From contig JAACJQ010000122.1 of the NCBI GenBank assembly GCA_016879935.1, positions 1 to 44,517 on the forward strand: a DNA stretch of 44,517 bases, read 5' to 3'. Each line of letters begins with the position of its first letter. Positions within the stretch are counted from its first letter, which is position 1. A model generated the notes under the pieces. It ran no database searches. It was given only the letters and a program-made list of their open reading frames with translations, and was not told the DNA's origin. Source of the stretch: Archangiaceae bacterium (GTDB taxonomy: Bacteria > Myxococcota > Myxococcia > Myxococcales > Myxococcaceae). Shown here in pieces: positions 34,854 through 42,300 of the stretch. The translations under genes were made by a program, and so were the position numbers.

Positions 34854-35888
34854 ATGTTGTGGGTCGATGGAGCCTTTGCGCGGTGTGTCCGCGGAGCCTT
34901 CACGCGACAAGCAGGCAGGGCGGCGCTCCGTCAGGTTCAGCCCGACGCATCTCCACTCTGGTTGAGTGAGTGGCCCGAGGGCGTCGAGGCGCAGGGCGGC
35001 GGCGTCACCTTCGGCTGCTGGCAGACGGGCGCTGCGGCCACGTCCGTGATCAATGAGGCGCTGAGTGTGGTGAGCACGGCGAAGGGCATGGCCGAGACGT
35101 CAGCGGTCGAGCTGACCCAGCGGTTGAGCGCCCTGGAGAAGACCGGGCAGCGGCAGAGCCTGGCGGTACGAGAGTTGGCCGACATCTTCGACCACACGAG
35201 CCGGTCTGCATCGTTGTCGACCTCACTCTCTTCACTCTTCGGGGCACTGAACGATCTGCAATCGAACCTGGTGGCGGAACAGAACAACCACCACCGGCTC
35301 GTGGGTGAGGCCGCAGGCACCGTGACGCAGCTGGGCCAGCTCTCGGCCACCATCAGCCACTTCGCCACCTCGAGCCGTCTGGCGACCTTCAATGCCCGCC
35401 TCGAGGCCGCGCGGCTCGGAGAAGCTGGCTCGGGCTTTCTGTCGATCGCCGGAGCGCTCTTCGACCTCGCGCAGCAGGTCACCGCCGCGAGCGCGAGCAC
35501 CACCACCCTGACGCAGAAGCTGGCCAAGCTCCTGCCCCAGCTGTCGACGAGCAGCCAGCAGCTGAAGAACCAGCTCGACGCCGAGATGTCGGCGCTCGGC
35601 GTTCGGGTGACCGAGCTGAAGCTGCAGCTCAGCGAGAGCGAACGGCTCGCGCGCGGAAAGCTCGAGTCGGCGCGCCGCGACGGTGAGGCGCTCACGGGTG
35701 AGATGAACGCCGCGATGGCCGAGCTGCAGAGCACCGATCGCCTCAGTCAGCTGCTCAGCGCGATGCACGAGGCCTTCGTGCGAGCCCAGGCCGGGCAGGG
35801 CGCCGCGTTCAGCGAGTTCGAGGCCCGCAAAGACTCGCTCGTCAGCGATCAAGTGCTGGCCAGCGCCGGGTCGATCGAGCTCTTCTGA
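34854..35888 (+). CDS. Soluble receptor-like protein with degenerate MCP hairpin tip
   Basis: The product of about 344 residues has no transmembrane segment and consists of long helices. The middle stretch S-S-R-L-A-T-F-N-A-R-L-E-A-A-R-L-G-E-A-G-S-G-F (DNA about 35368-35436) aligns with the MCP hairpin tip (Q-T-N-L-L-A-L-N-A-A-I-E-A-A-R-A-G-E-x-G-R-G-F) but has lost the Q-T-N start and the Arg in G-R-G-F. It is transcribed away from the che operon across a shared 250-base region. It could be an orphan cytoplasmic receptor or an inhibitor competing in receptor arrays. The frame extends upstream to 34686; I chose 34854 because the earlier part has poor third-position bias, but the start is uncertain. 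Confidence 0.75.
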   Translation: MLWVDGAFARCVRGAFTRQAGRAALRQVQPDASPLWLSEWPEGVEAQGGGVTFGCWQTGAAATSVINEALSVVSTAKGMAETSAVELTQRLSALEKTGQRQSLAVRELADIFDHTSRSASLSTSLSSLFGALNDLQSNLVAEQNNHHRLVGEAAGTVTQLGQLSATISHFATSSRLATFNARLEAARLGEAGSGFLSIAGALFDLAQQVTAASASTTTLTQKLAKLLPQLSTSSQQLKNQLDAEMSALGVRVTELKLQLSESERLARGKLESARRDGEALTGEMNAAMAELQSTDRLSQLLSAMHEAFVRAQAGQGAAFSEFEARKDSLVSDQVLASAGSIELF

Positions 35889-35921
35889 GGCCTGCCGTTT
35901 CGGGCCAAAGAGGGTTTCGCC

Positions 35922-36443
35922 ATGCCGCTGCTCGCTCTGGTGACGACGCTGGTGCTCGTCGACATTCCCCCGCCTCCCGAGTGCACGCGCGACAACCAGT
36001 GTGTGCTGACGACGTTCGCGGGCTGCTGCGGCGCGTGCTGCCCGAAGGTGCGCGCGATTCCGAAGGGGAAGGACGAGCAGTCGGAGTGCAAGACGATGAA
36101 CTGCGCTCCGCCGACCTGCACCACCGAGTGCACGGCGCCCGGCGTCACCCAGTACGTCGCAGCGTGTGTGGCGCGCCAGTGCGAGGCCGTTCGCAAGGAC
36201 GCCGAGTGTCGCGTCGCCGACGACTGCGTGCTCGTCGAAGACGCCGCGCCGCCGAAGACGAAGTGCTCGAAGGACTCGTGCTGTTGCCCCGTGATGGTGG
36301 CCGTGCCGCGCTCCGCCAAAGCGCCAGCCACGGTTCCGAAGGGCGCACGCTGTGAGTCGTGCCCCAACCAACCCTACAGCTACCCCAATTGCATCGAGGG
36401 GCGGTGCCAGAGCGTCATCTCGAGACCGAAGAAGAAGCTGTGA
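35922..36443 (+). CDS. Cysteine-rich exported protein
   Basis: The 173-residue product begins with a short hydrophobic leader (M-P-L-L-A-L-V-T-T-L-V-L-V) and then contains 22 Cys (G-C-C-G-A-C-C-P, S-C-C-C-P and others), spaced as in disulfide-rich secreted domains. Three roughly repeated modules each have a 'C..D..C....' opening (E-C-T-R-D-N-Q-C-V-L, E-C-R-V-A-D-D-C-V-L). I do not recognise a named family. It follows the receptor-like gene by 33 bases on the same strand, though a shared function is doubtful. Confidence 0.7.
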   Translation: MPLLALVTTLVLVDIPPPPECTRDNQCVLTTFAGCCGACCPKVRAIPKGKDEQSECKTMNCAPPTCTTECTAPGVTQYVAACVARQCEAVRKDAECRVADDCVLVEDAAPPKTKCSKDSCCCPVMVAVPRSAKAPATVPKGARCESCPNQPYSYPNCIEGRCQSVISRPKKKL

Positions 36444-36464
36444 GCAGAGGTGCTACGAAGACGA

Positions 36465-36623
36465 ATGCCAAACACGCCCGCAGCGAAGACGTCGAAGTCG
36501 AAGCCGAAGCCGAAGGCGGTGGTGGCGAAGCCCGCGACCAACCCGTTCCTCGCGCTTCACCCGCCACGCACCGGCCGCGCGGGCGCCGGGCTCTCTCGAG
36601 GGTCGAAGCGCGGCAGCCGCTGA
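36465..36623 (+). CDS. Small basic Lys/Pro/Ala-rich protein (52 aa)
   Basis: ATG at 36465 opens a 53-codon frame ending TGA at 36623. The product starts M-P-N-T-P-A-A-K-T-S-K-S-K-P-K-P-K and ends G-S-K-R-G-S-R; it is strongly basic. Third codon positions are almost all G or C, as in real genes here, while competing frames show no such bias. It could be a small nucleic-acid-binding or histone-like tail protein. The ribosome site is weak (GAGGTG lies 12 bases upstream). It fits neatly between the Cys-rich gene and the stop of the convergent Kelch gene. Confidence 0.5.
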   Translation: MPNTPAAKTSKSKPKPKAVVAKPATNPFLALHPPRTGRAGAGLSRGSKRGSR

Positions 36624-36624
36624 A

Positions 36625-38028
36625 TCAGAAGCAGAGCTTCGTGCAGTTCGTCTTGCCGCTGCGCTGACACGAGAGGCCCGAGAACGCGGGCTTGAGCGTC
36701 TCCCAGGTGCCCATCGCCGCGTTCAGCTTCCACACGTCGTTGACGGTGCCGCAGTCGGAGCGCCCACCGAACATGAGGAAGCTGCCCGCGCCGGCAGGCA
36801 CCAGCACGACGCCTTCTCGGCGCTCGGGCGACATGAGATCGGGCGTCGTGAAGTTCGACGGGAAGTCGCAGAAGCCGGCCCCGGCGGTGAGCAGCGTGTC
36901 TCCCGTGCGCAGGCGCTGCCAGCGGTTCGCCATGAGATCGATGGCCCACAGGTCGTTCGTCTCGCCGAGCGCGCCGTCGTCGTGCCCGCCGAAGACGAGC
37001 AGCCGATCGCGCTCACCATCAGCCACCATCGCGGGGCGAATGCGCGCGACCGGCGGCGTTCCCGTCAACGTCAGCGGCGCCCAGACGCGGGTCGCGAGGT
37101 CGAACGTGTACACGTCGTTGAAGAACGGCCCGAGGAAGGCGTTCTGATCGCCGCCGCCGAAGACGACGAGCCGGTTGCGCTTCGCGTCGAGCGCCATCGC
37201 GTGGAACAGCCGCGCGGGAATCGTGCCCGACGTCGGCACCACTTCGCTCCACGTGTTGTTCGAGAAGCTGAGCGCGTAGACCTTGCCGTTGGGCGCGAAG
37301 GTGCCGCCGTTGTCGCTCGTGTTGCCGCCGAAGATGATGAAGCGATCGCCCATCGGGTCGTAGACGGCCGCCGAGTTCGAGAGCGGGGGCGGGCGCGTGC
37401 CGCTCGTCTGCAGCTCCTGCCACGAGTGACCGGGAGCGCCCGCGACACCGAACTGCAGCGCGTGGGTGTCGTTGTACGTCGTGTAGTTCCCGCTCGAGCC
37501 CATGCGCCAACGCCCGCCGAAGACGATCATTCGCCGCCGCATGCTGTCGTACGCCGTCGCGTGACGGTTTCGCGGTGACGGGCCCTGCTCGCCCGAGAGC
37601 CGCCAGGTGTTGCAGCCCGGGTCGTAGAACCACGTCTCTTCCGAGAAGTTGGGCATCGACTGGCAGTTCACCGCCACGCCCGGGTCTCCGCCGAAGACGA
37701 CGAGCTCACCCGACATCGGGTCGAACACGCCGCCGAGATCGCTGCGGCCGGTGGGCGCTTCGGTCGACGGCTGGCAGGTGGTGCCCGCGTCCATCGTCGA
37801 GCCCGCGTCGCCGCCCGGGTTTGCCACCGCACACGAGCCGCCGATGCAGCCTCCAGCACAGACCGAACAGTTCGTGCCTTTCGTGCCGCACGCGTTGGTC
37901 GCGGTGCCTGCCTGGCAGGCGCCGCTGGTGTCGCAGCACCCGTTGCAGGTCGCTGCGGTGCAAGGCGCGCGGGTGCCGCACGCGGTGAAGGTGATGGCGA
38001 CGAGGGCGAGAACGAAGGCGCTCTTCAT
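36625..38028 (-). CDS. Kelch-type beta-propeller lipoprotein
   Basis: The 467-residue product has a lipoprotein signal (lipobox F-T-A-C, Cys17), then a Cys-rich segment (C-N-G-C-C-D, C-G-T-K-G, C-S-V-C-A-G-G-C) typical of large myxobacterial surface proteins, an Asp/Gly-rich linker, and at least five Kelch/galactose-oxidase-like repeats with (V/I)-V-F-G-G followed by Y and W (for example L-V-V-F-G-G-D, M-I-V-F-G-G-R-W, F-I-I-F-G-G-N, L-L-V-F-G-G-H, L-M-F-G-G-R). The propeller probably mediates binding at the cell surface. The beta-rich lipoprotein gene at 38042 lies just upstream on the same strand and may be co-transcribed. Confidence 0.88.
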   Translation of the reverse strand: MKSAFVLALVAITFTACGTRAPCTAATCNGCCDTSGACQAGTATNACGTKGTNCSVCAGGCIGGSCAVANPGGDAGSTMDAGTTCQPSTEAPTGRSDLGGVFDPMSGELVVFGGDPGVAVNCQSMPNFSEETWFYDPGCNTWRLSGEQGPSPRNRHATAYDSMRRRMIVFGGRWRMGSSGNYTTYNDTHALQFGVAGAPGHSWQELQTSGTRPPPLSNSAAVYDPMGDRFIIFGGNTSDNGGTFAPNGKVYALSFSNNTWSEVVPTSGTIPARLFHAMALDAKRNRLVVFGGGDQNAFLGPFFNDVYTFDLATRVWAPLTLTGTPPVARIRPAMVADGERDRLLVFGGHDDGALGETNDLWAIDLMANRWQRLRTGDTLLTAGAGFCDFPSNFTTPDLMSPERREGVVLVPAGAGSFLMFGGRSDCGTVNDVWKLNAAMGTWETLKPAFSGLSCQRSGKTNCTKLCF

Positions 38029-38041
38029 GGGGCTCTCTTTT

Positions 38042-38539
38042 TCACGGTCCAGAGGGAATGACGGTGCGCGAGTCGCTCGCGGTGCGGCCGGCGGCGTCGG
38101 TGGCGACGAGCTCGATGACGGTGCTCTTGCCGCGCACCGTGGCCGGGTCGGGAACGAGCGCGGTCATCGCGTACCACTCGGAGTACGCGCCGTTCTTCAC
38201 GAGGTTCACCTTGTAGTCGGTCGACGACAGCTCGGCGCCCGCCAGCTTCACCTTCACCGTCAGCTTGAGGAGCATCGGGTCGAGTGGCGCCCGCGTTCTC
38301 GCTGCAGCCCAGACGTGGAAGCCACCCTGCGGGCCCGCGATGATGGTCACCGTCTGGCCGTCAGTCAGCGGCGCGAACGACTGCGTGCCCGTGCCGAGCT
38401 CGAGCAGCGGCTGCTGGCCCGCGTCCGGCGTGGTCGTCACGCCGCCAGCGTCAGCGTCTGGGAGCACACCACCGACGGGGCTACAGCCGATCGCCAGCGA
38501 GAGCAAAACGGAGAACGTCAGGCGATGGAGCAGCGACAC
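38042..38539 (-). CDS. Small lipoprotein, beta-rich, unknown function
   Basis: The 165-residue product has a signal sequence with a lipobox (A-I-G-C, Cys19), an Asp/Ala/Gly-rich linker (D-A-D-A-G-G), then a domain with alternating beta-type segments (Q-T-V-T-I-I-A-G-P-Q-G-G-F-H-V-W, L-K-L-T-V-K-V-K, T-V-I-E-L-V-A-T-D-A-A-G-R-T-A). No family is recognised. The start is GTG at 38539. It is 13 bases upstream of the Kelch lipoprotein and probably in one operon with it, and diverges from the second cpaB. Confidence 0.75.
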   Translation of the reverse strand: MSLLHRLTFSVLLSLAIGCSPVGGVLPDADAGGVTTTPDAGQQPLLELGTGTQSFAPLTDGQTVTIIAGPQGGFHVWAAARTRAPLDPMLLKLTVKVKLAGAELSSTDYKVNLVKNGAYSEWYAMTALVPDPATVRGKSTVIELVATDAAGRTASDSRTVIPSGP

Positions 38540-38616
38540 GGGCTGGTCCCCTACCGCCCGCTCGCACCCAAGGCAATTCGCGCAACCACCTGAATCCCAT
38601 TGGGTCGTTGGCTCGC

Positions 38617-38647
38617 GTTAACGGAATTTCCCGGGGTGGCTCCTCTC
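38617..38647 (+). promoter_or_regulatory. Candidate ECF promoter of the second cpaB gene (GTTAACG-N17-TCCTCTC)
   Basis: GTTAACG at 38617-38623 and TCCTCTC at 38641-38647 are 17 bases apart, exactly as upstream of the sigma factor gene (21999-22029). The bases before the first box also agree (CTCGC with GTTAACG one or two bases later). The second box ends 25 bases before the ATG at 38673, leaving room for the GGAG ribosome site. I infer that the ECF sigma factor encoded at 22037 reads both. Confidence 0.5.
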
Positions 38648-38672
38648 TTCAAGACCCATTTCTGGAGCCCCC

Positions 38673-39485
38673 ATGATCAAAGGAAAGACCCCACTCTTCG
38701 TCGCTCTCGCGCTCGGGCTCATCGCCGGTGTCATCGCGTTCTCGGCCGTGAAGAAGAAGGAGATGGACGTTCGCCGCGGGTGGAACCTGGTGCCCGTCGT
38801 CGTGGCGAGCACCGATCTCAGCGAAGGCTCGGTGGTGACGATGGACATGGTGAGCCAGCGCTCGATTCCCGAGCAGTTCGTGACCTCGTCGGTCGTGAAG
38901 CCTGACTCGGCGTCGTACATCGTGAACCAGAAGGTGCTCGTCCCAGTGCAGGCCGGCGACCCGCTCCTGTGGAGCCAGTTCGAGACGACGAAGGCGGCCG
39001 AGCGACTGTCGACGAAGGTGCAGAAGAAGGCGCGCGCCATCACCATCGAGGCGAAGGGCGCACAGTCGGTCGGTGGTTGGGTGCGGCCGAACGATCACGT
39101 CGACATCATCGGCACCTTCAAGGACCCGGGCACCGGCGAGCAGGTCGCGCTGACGCTGATGCAGAACGTGGTGGTGCTCGCGACGGGGAAGATCACCGGC
39201 ACCACGAACGTGAACCTCGTGCCCGAGGGGCAGCGTGACTACGCGAACGTGTCGCTGCTGGTGATTCCCGAAGAGGTCGAGATTCTCGTGCTCGCGCAGG
39301 AACTCGGCGCGCTGACGCTGGCGCTGCGCAACGAAGACGACATCGACGTCGGCACCGAGCGAAACCACTACACGTCGATTCGCACGCTCTTCGACGGTGA
39401 GCGCATCGCCGCGGTGCAGCGGCTGCGGCAACAGCGCATCACCATCATTCGCAACTCCACCGTCTCGGAGGAGGGCGTTCGATGA
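38673..39485 (+). CDS. cpaB: CpaB-like SAF-domain protein, second paralogue
   Basis: The 270-residue product starts almost directly with its transmembrane helix (T-P-L-F-V-A-L-A-L-G-L-I-A-G-V-I) and continues with the SAF/CpaB region. Over about 222 aligned residues I count some 32 differences from the protein at 22612, near 85% identity, but it lacks that protein's 66-residue cytoplasmic tail and has a different C-terminus (I-R-T-L-F-D-G-E-R...I-I-R-N-S-T-V). The ATG at 38673 has GGAG five bases upstream. No pilus genes are adjacent. Its stop overlaps the start of a 76-residue gene (ATGA). Confidence 0.9.
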   Translation: MIKGKTPLFVALALGLIAGVIAFSAVKKKEMDVRRGWNLVPVVVASTDLSEGSVVTMDMVSQRSIPEQFVTSSVVKPDSASYIVNQKVLVPVQAGDPLLWSQFETTKAAERLSTKVQKKARAITIEAKGAQSVGGWVRPNDHVDIIGTFKDPGTGEQVALTLMQNVVVLATGKITGTTNVNLVPEGQRDYANVSLLVIPEEVEILVLAQELGALTLALRNEDDIDVGTERNHYTSIRTLFDGERIAAVQRLRQQRITIIRNSTVSEEGVR

Positions 39486-39712
39486 TGGCCCTGCTCGTCG
39501 CCCTGCTGACCGCGAGCTCGACGTTCGCCGCGGTGTGGCCGTTGATGGAGCGTGAGGTGCCGGCGCTGCTGAAGGGCGTGCCGGCGTCGACTGCGCTGAC
39601 CCGCGCCTGCCACCGCATCACCATCATCAAGACGCTGCCGCAGCGGGGCACGGTTCAGCAGGGCTGCTCGTCGGCGAGAAAGCGGCCGTGCGTGCGCCGC
39701 CGGTACTGGTGA
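39482..39712 (+). CDS. Small exported hypothetical protein downstream of cpaB paralogue
   Basis: The 76-residue product has a typical signal peptide (M-M-A-L-L-V-A-L-L-T-A-S-S-T-F-A-A), leaving a mature part of about 60 residues that is basic at the end (A-R-K-R-P-C-V-R-R-R-Y-W) and has three Cys. No family is recognised. Its ATG overlaps the cpaB stop by four bases, so the two are very probably translated together, and it may be a small partner of the CpaB-like protein. It converges with the beta-barrel gene. Confidence 0.65.
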   Translation: MMALLVALLTASSTFAAVWPLMEREVPALLKGVPASTALTRACHRITIIKTLPQRGTVQQGCSSARKRPCVRRRYW

Positions 39713-39716
39713 ACGC

Positions 39717-40298
39717 TCAGAAGGCGGCGCCGACGCGCACGCTCAAATCGAGCTGCGGCCGAACCCTGAACTCCCGCGGCGACGGCCCCCGCTCGGGCGC
39801 ACAGTTGAAACACGCCGCTGCTCCCGCGCCCACAGCCAGCCCGAGGTAGAGCCGATTCCAGACGAGGAAGTCGAAGCCCACCGACAGCCCGCCGCCGAGG
39901 TCCCAGTCGAACCCGTTGGGGAAGGGAATCGGTGTGCAGTTGTCGTCGAAGCGCTCGCTGTTCAGCAGGCCCTCCATCCACTGCACGCGGAAGCTCAGCT
40001 TTGGCAGCAGGAAGAAGCCGTTCGCGAAGGGCCTGAGCGTCGTGCCCACAGCTCCCCAGCCGACGATGCCGGCGCTCGCGCAGTACGTGTCGATCGGGTA
40101 GCCCATCGCTGCGGCCTCGAAGCTGATGCCGACGTACTTCGACAGATCGACGTTGGCTCCGAGGCCCACGCCCGGGCGCGGCGGAGTCCACGTGAAGCCC
40201 ATCGCAGCCGGCACCAGGTTCACCCACGCCCGAACGGTTCGCTCTGCCTGCGCCTCAGGGCTCGCCGACAACGCGACCGTCAATGCCCACGCGAGCAT
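39717..40298 (-). CDS. Probable outer-membrane beta-barrel protein
   Basis: The product of about 193 residues has a signal peptide (M-L-A-W-A-L-T-V-A-L-S-A-S-P-E-A-Q-A) and then alternating polar/hydrophobic strands with glycine and aromatic residues (G-V-G-L-G-A-N-V-D-L, W-D-L-G-G-G-L-S-V-G-F-D-F, R-L-Y-L-G-L-A-V-G-A-G), ending L-D-L-S-V-R-V-G-A-A-F, with the terminal Phe typical of outer-membrane barrels. I chose the ATG at 40298 over the GTG at 40301 because AAAGGA lies at a workable distance. The CHRD lipoprotein gene ends nine bases upstream on the same strand. Confidence 0.75.
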   Translation of the reverse strand: MLAWALTVALSASPEAQAERTVRAWVNLVPAAMGFTWTPPRPGVGLGANVDLSKYVGISFEAAAMGYPIDTYCASAGIVGWGAVGTTLRPFANGFFLLPKLSFRVQWMEGLLNSERFDDNCTPIPFPNGFDWDLGGGLSVGFDFLVWNRLYLGLAVGAGAAACFNCAPERGPSPREFRVRPQLDLSVRVGAAF

Positions 40299-40307
40299 CA
40301 CGTCCTT

Positions 40308-41522
40308 TCAGGGCAGCGGTTGCAGCTGACCGCGAATCTCTCCCGTGGGGAACGCTGACGACCGCACGATGCCGTACGTACGCCCCGAGAGCATCAGATC
40401 GATGAGCGGCGGTTGAACGATATTGTCGTCCATGAAGAGGAAGCCGCCGTCGGACATCGCCATGGGGTCGATGGGGGCCAACGCACTGCCGTTCACACCG
40501 CCATCTCCTGCGTAGAGCGTGGCGCTCGTGAGGACCATGCCCGCGTAGAAGCCGGCGCATCGCAGAACGCCAGCGTCAGCGTTCAGCATGTATTGCAGCC
40601 CGCCGTACGCCTGCGTGGTGACTGGGGGCACCACCTGCGCTCCCGTCATCGTGGCTGTCAGCGCCCGCTCGCCCACTCGCAACAGCGGCCCGCGAATCTC
40701 TCCGCCCGCGAACGCGCTGGTGTGAACGTTCACGTACATGCGCCCGCTGCGAATCGCGTTGGCTTGCGCGACGGTGGTGGTCGCCGTGCCGGTGATGGGC
40801 GAAGCGGCGCTGGGGAACGCGATGGAGACCGGCCCCACTTCGGTTGCGATGCCCAGGTGAAGGTGCGCCCCCGTCGGCGCCGCGAGCGAGTGCGTGACTC
40901 GGTAGACGATGAGCGTGTTCGACGGGTCGACGACGACGGTCGCGAAACCGGTCGCGGTGGAGCCGTTCGGTGGCACCTCGCTGGTTCCCTTCAGCTCGGC
41001 CACGAACGTGCTGCCCACTCCGCCATCGGGGAGCGTGAGTGGACCGCCACCTGCGGAGCCTCCCGCCGACGCGGATCCTCCCGCTGAAGCGGAGCCACCA
41101 GCCGAAGCCGAACCACCAGCTGAAGCGGAACCTCCAGCTGAAGCGGAACCTCCAGCCGAAGCGGAGCCACCAGCCGAAGCGGAGCCACCAGCCGAAGCGG
41201 AGCCACCAGCCGAAGCGGAACCACCAGCCGAAGCCGAACCACCAGCCGAAGCCGAACCACCAGCCGAAGCCGAACCACCAGCCGAAGCCGAACCACCAGC
41301 CGAAGCGGAGCCACCAGCCGAAGCGGAACCGCCAGCGGAAGCGGAGCCACCAGCGGAAGCGGAACCCCCAGCGGAAGCGGAACCGCCACCCGAGGCGGCG
41401 CCACCCGCCGATGCAGCACCACCCGCCGCCGCTGTTCCCCCAGCTGAGACCCCGCCATCAGCGCCGGGCATCGAACCGCATGCAGATGCAACACACACGA
41501 CCGCTGCGAGGAATCTGTTCAT
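40308..41522 (-). CDS. CHRD-domain lipoprotein with Gly/Ser/Ala repeat stalk
   Basis: The 404-residue product has a lipoprotein signal (lipobox A-S-A-C, Cys15), a low-complexity stalk made of the hexapeptide S-A-S-A-G-G repeated about 18 times, then two CHRD-type domains (E-V-P-P-N-G-S...G-A-H-L-H-L-G...Y-V-N-V-H-T...G-G-E-I-R-G; second copy Q-V-V-P-P-V...F-P-T-G-E-I-R-G). CHRD is a beta domain found in chordin and many bacterial surface proteins, with unknown bacterial role. The stalk probably lifts the domains off the membrane. The ATG at 41522 (M-N-R-F-L-A-A-V-V) was chosen because it starts the signal peptide; the longer open frame upstream is not coding-like. Confidence 0.87.
   Translation of the reverse strand: MNRFLAAVVCVASACGSMPGADGGVSAGGTAAAGGAASAGGAASGGGSASAGGSASAGGSASAGGSASAGGSASAGGSASAGGSASAGGSASAGGSASAGGSASAGGSASAGGSASAGGSASAGGSASAGGSASAGGSASAGGSASAGGSASAGGSAGGGPLTLPDGGVGSTFVAELKGTSEVPPNGSTATGFATVVVDPSNTLIVYRVTHSLAAPTGAHLHLGIATEVGPVSIAFPSAASPITGTATTTVAQANAIRSGRMYVNVHTSAFAGGEIRGPLLRVGERALTATMTGAQVVPPVTTQAYGGLQYMLNADAGVLRCAGFYAGMVLTSATLYAGDGGVNGSALAPIDPMAMSDGGFLFMDDNIVQPPLIDLMLSGRTYGIVRSSAFPTGEIRGQLQPLP
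41065..41388 (-). repeat. 18-bp tandem repeat, 18 units, within the CHRD lipoprotein gene
   Basis: Eighteen head-to-tail units of 18 bases (plus-strand form GC(C/T/G)GAAGC(G/C)GA(A/G)CC(A/T/G/C)CCA) occupy 324 bases and encode the hexapeptide S-A-S-A-G-G on the minus strand. Runs of identical units (for example 41227-41298) indicate slippage or recombination. Because the unit is a multiple of three, changes in copy number keep the reading frame. Confidence 0.93.
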
Positions 41523-41774
41523 GGGGCGACTCTGGCAGACATCCCCTCCCCTGGCCTCGCGAACGTCGGCGACTTCCCCGAAATCCTTGCAGCGCTTCCC
41601 GTGAGCGGGCTCCGTCGATGTGAAGACTGTCAGGTCGGGCTGACGCTCCGCTGCGACAGACGAGAAGCGCCTGAGCAGCACGCGCAATCGTTCACACGAG
41701 TGAGGGTTTGCCGAGCATCAAGGACAGCACTCTCACGAGCCGACACTCTCGAGTTCTCTGCTGCGAGGTGACCC

Positions 41775-42191
41775 GTGAAGCGATTGCCGCTCTCTCTCGT
41801 TCTGCTGCTCGCGTTCGCATCACGCGCTGACGACAAGCCGGTCACCCTCAACGGAGACAAAACGAAAGTCACCGTCACCTTCGAGGCGGCACCGAACCGC
41901 GGCGAGCGCGCCTACAAGACGTACTGCCATCACTGCCACGGCGAGAACGGCGACGGAACGGGTCACATCGGCAAGGGGCTCGTCATCAAGCCCGTCGACC
42001 TCACCATTCCCGATGGTGCAGCCCGCTTCACCGCGCAGAACATCGCCCACGTCGTTCGCGAAGGCTCGGGCAAGCCCGGCGCCGCGATGATTCCGTGGAA
42101 GACGGTGTTGCCCGAAGAGGCCATCAAGGACGTGGCGGTCTACACCGCTGATCTTGCTGCTCGCGGCCGCGCAAAACGGCTCGCGAAGTAG
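41775..42191 (+). CDS. Periplasmic c-type cytochrome (single haem)
   Basis: The 138-residue product has a signal peptide (M-K-R-L-P-L-S-L-V-L-L-L-A-F-A-S-R-A) and one haem-binding C-x2-C-H motif (C51-H-H-C54-H55) in Y-C-H-H-C-H-G-E-N-G-D-G; a downstream Met in G-A-A-M-I-P-W is the likely second axial ligand. It would carry electrons in the periplasm. The GTG at 41775 has GAGGTG four bases upstream. It is a single gene, diverging from the CHRD lipoprotein over about 250 bases in which I see nothing else clear. Confidence 0.9.
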   Translation: MKRLPLSLVLLLAFASRADDKPVTLNGDKTKVTVTFEAAPNRGERAYKTYCHHCHGENGDGTGHIGKGLVIKPVDLTIPDGAARFTAQNIAHVVREGSGKPGAAMIPWKTVLPEEAIKDVAVYTADLAARGRAKRLAK

Positions 42192-42300
42192 CCCGTTGCG
42201 CAGCACGTCACCTTCGGGTGTTCCTCTGCTGGCCACTCGACAAAGGCCCTGTTTGTGCGCTCAATGCGCATGTTCGTCTTTTCCGAAGGGAGCATGAACC

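Noticed and set aside
41065..41388. CRISPR array
   Set aside because: The repeat has no spacers, a unit of 18 bases, and encodes an in-frame hexapeptide in a lipoprotein.
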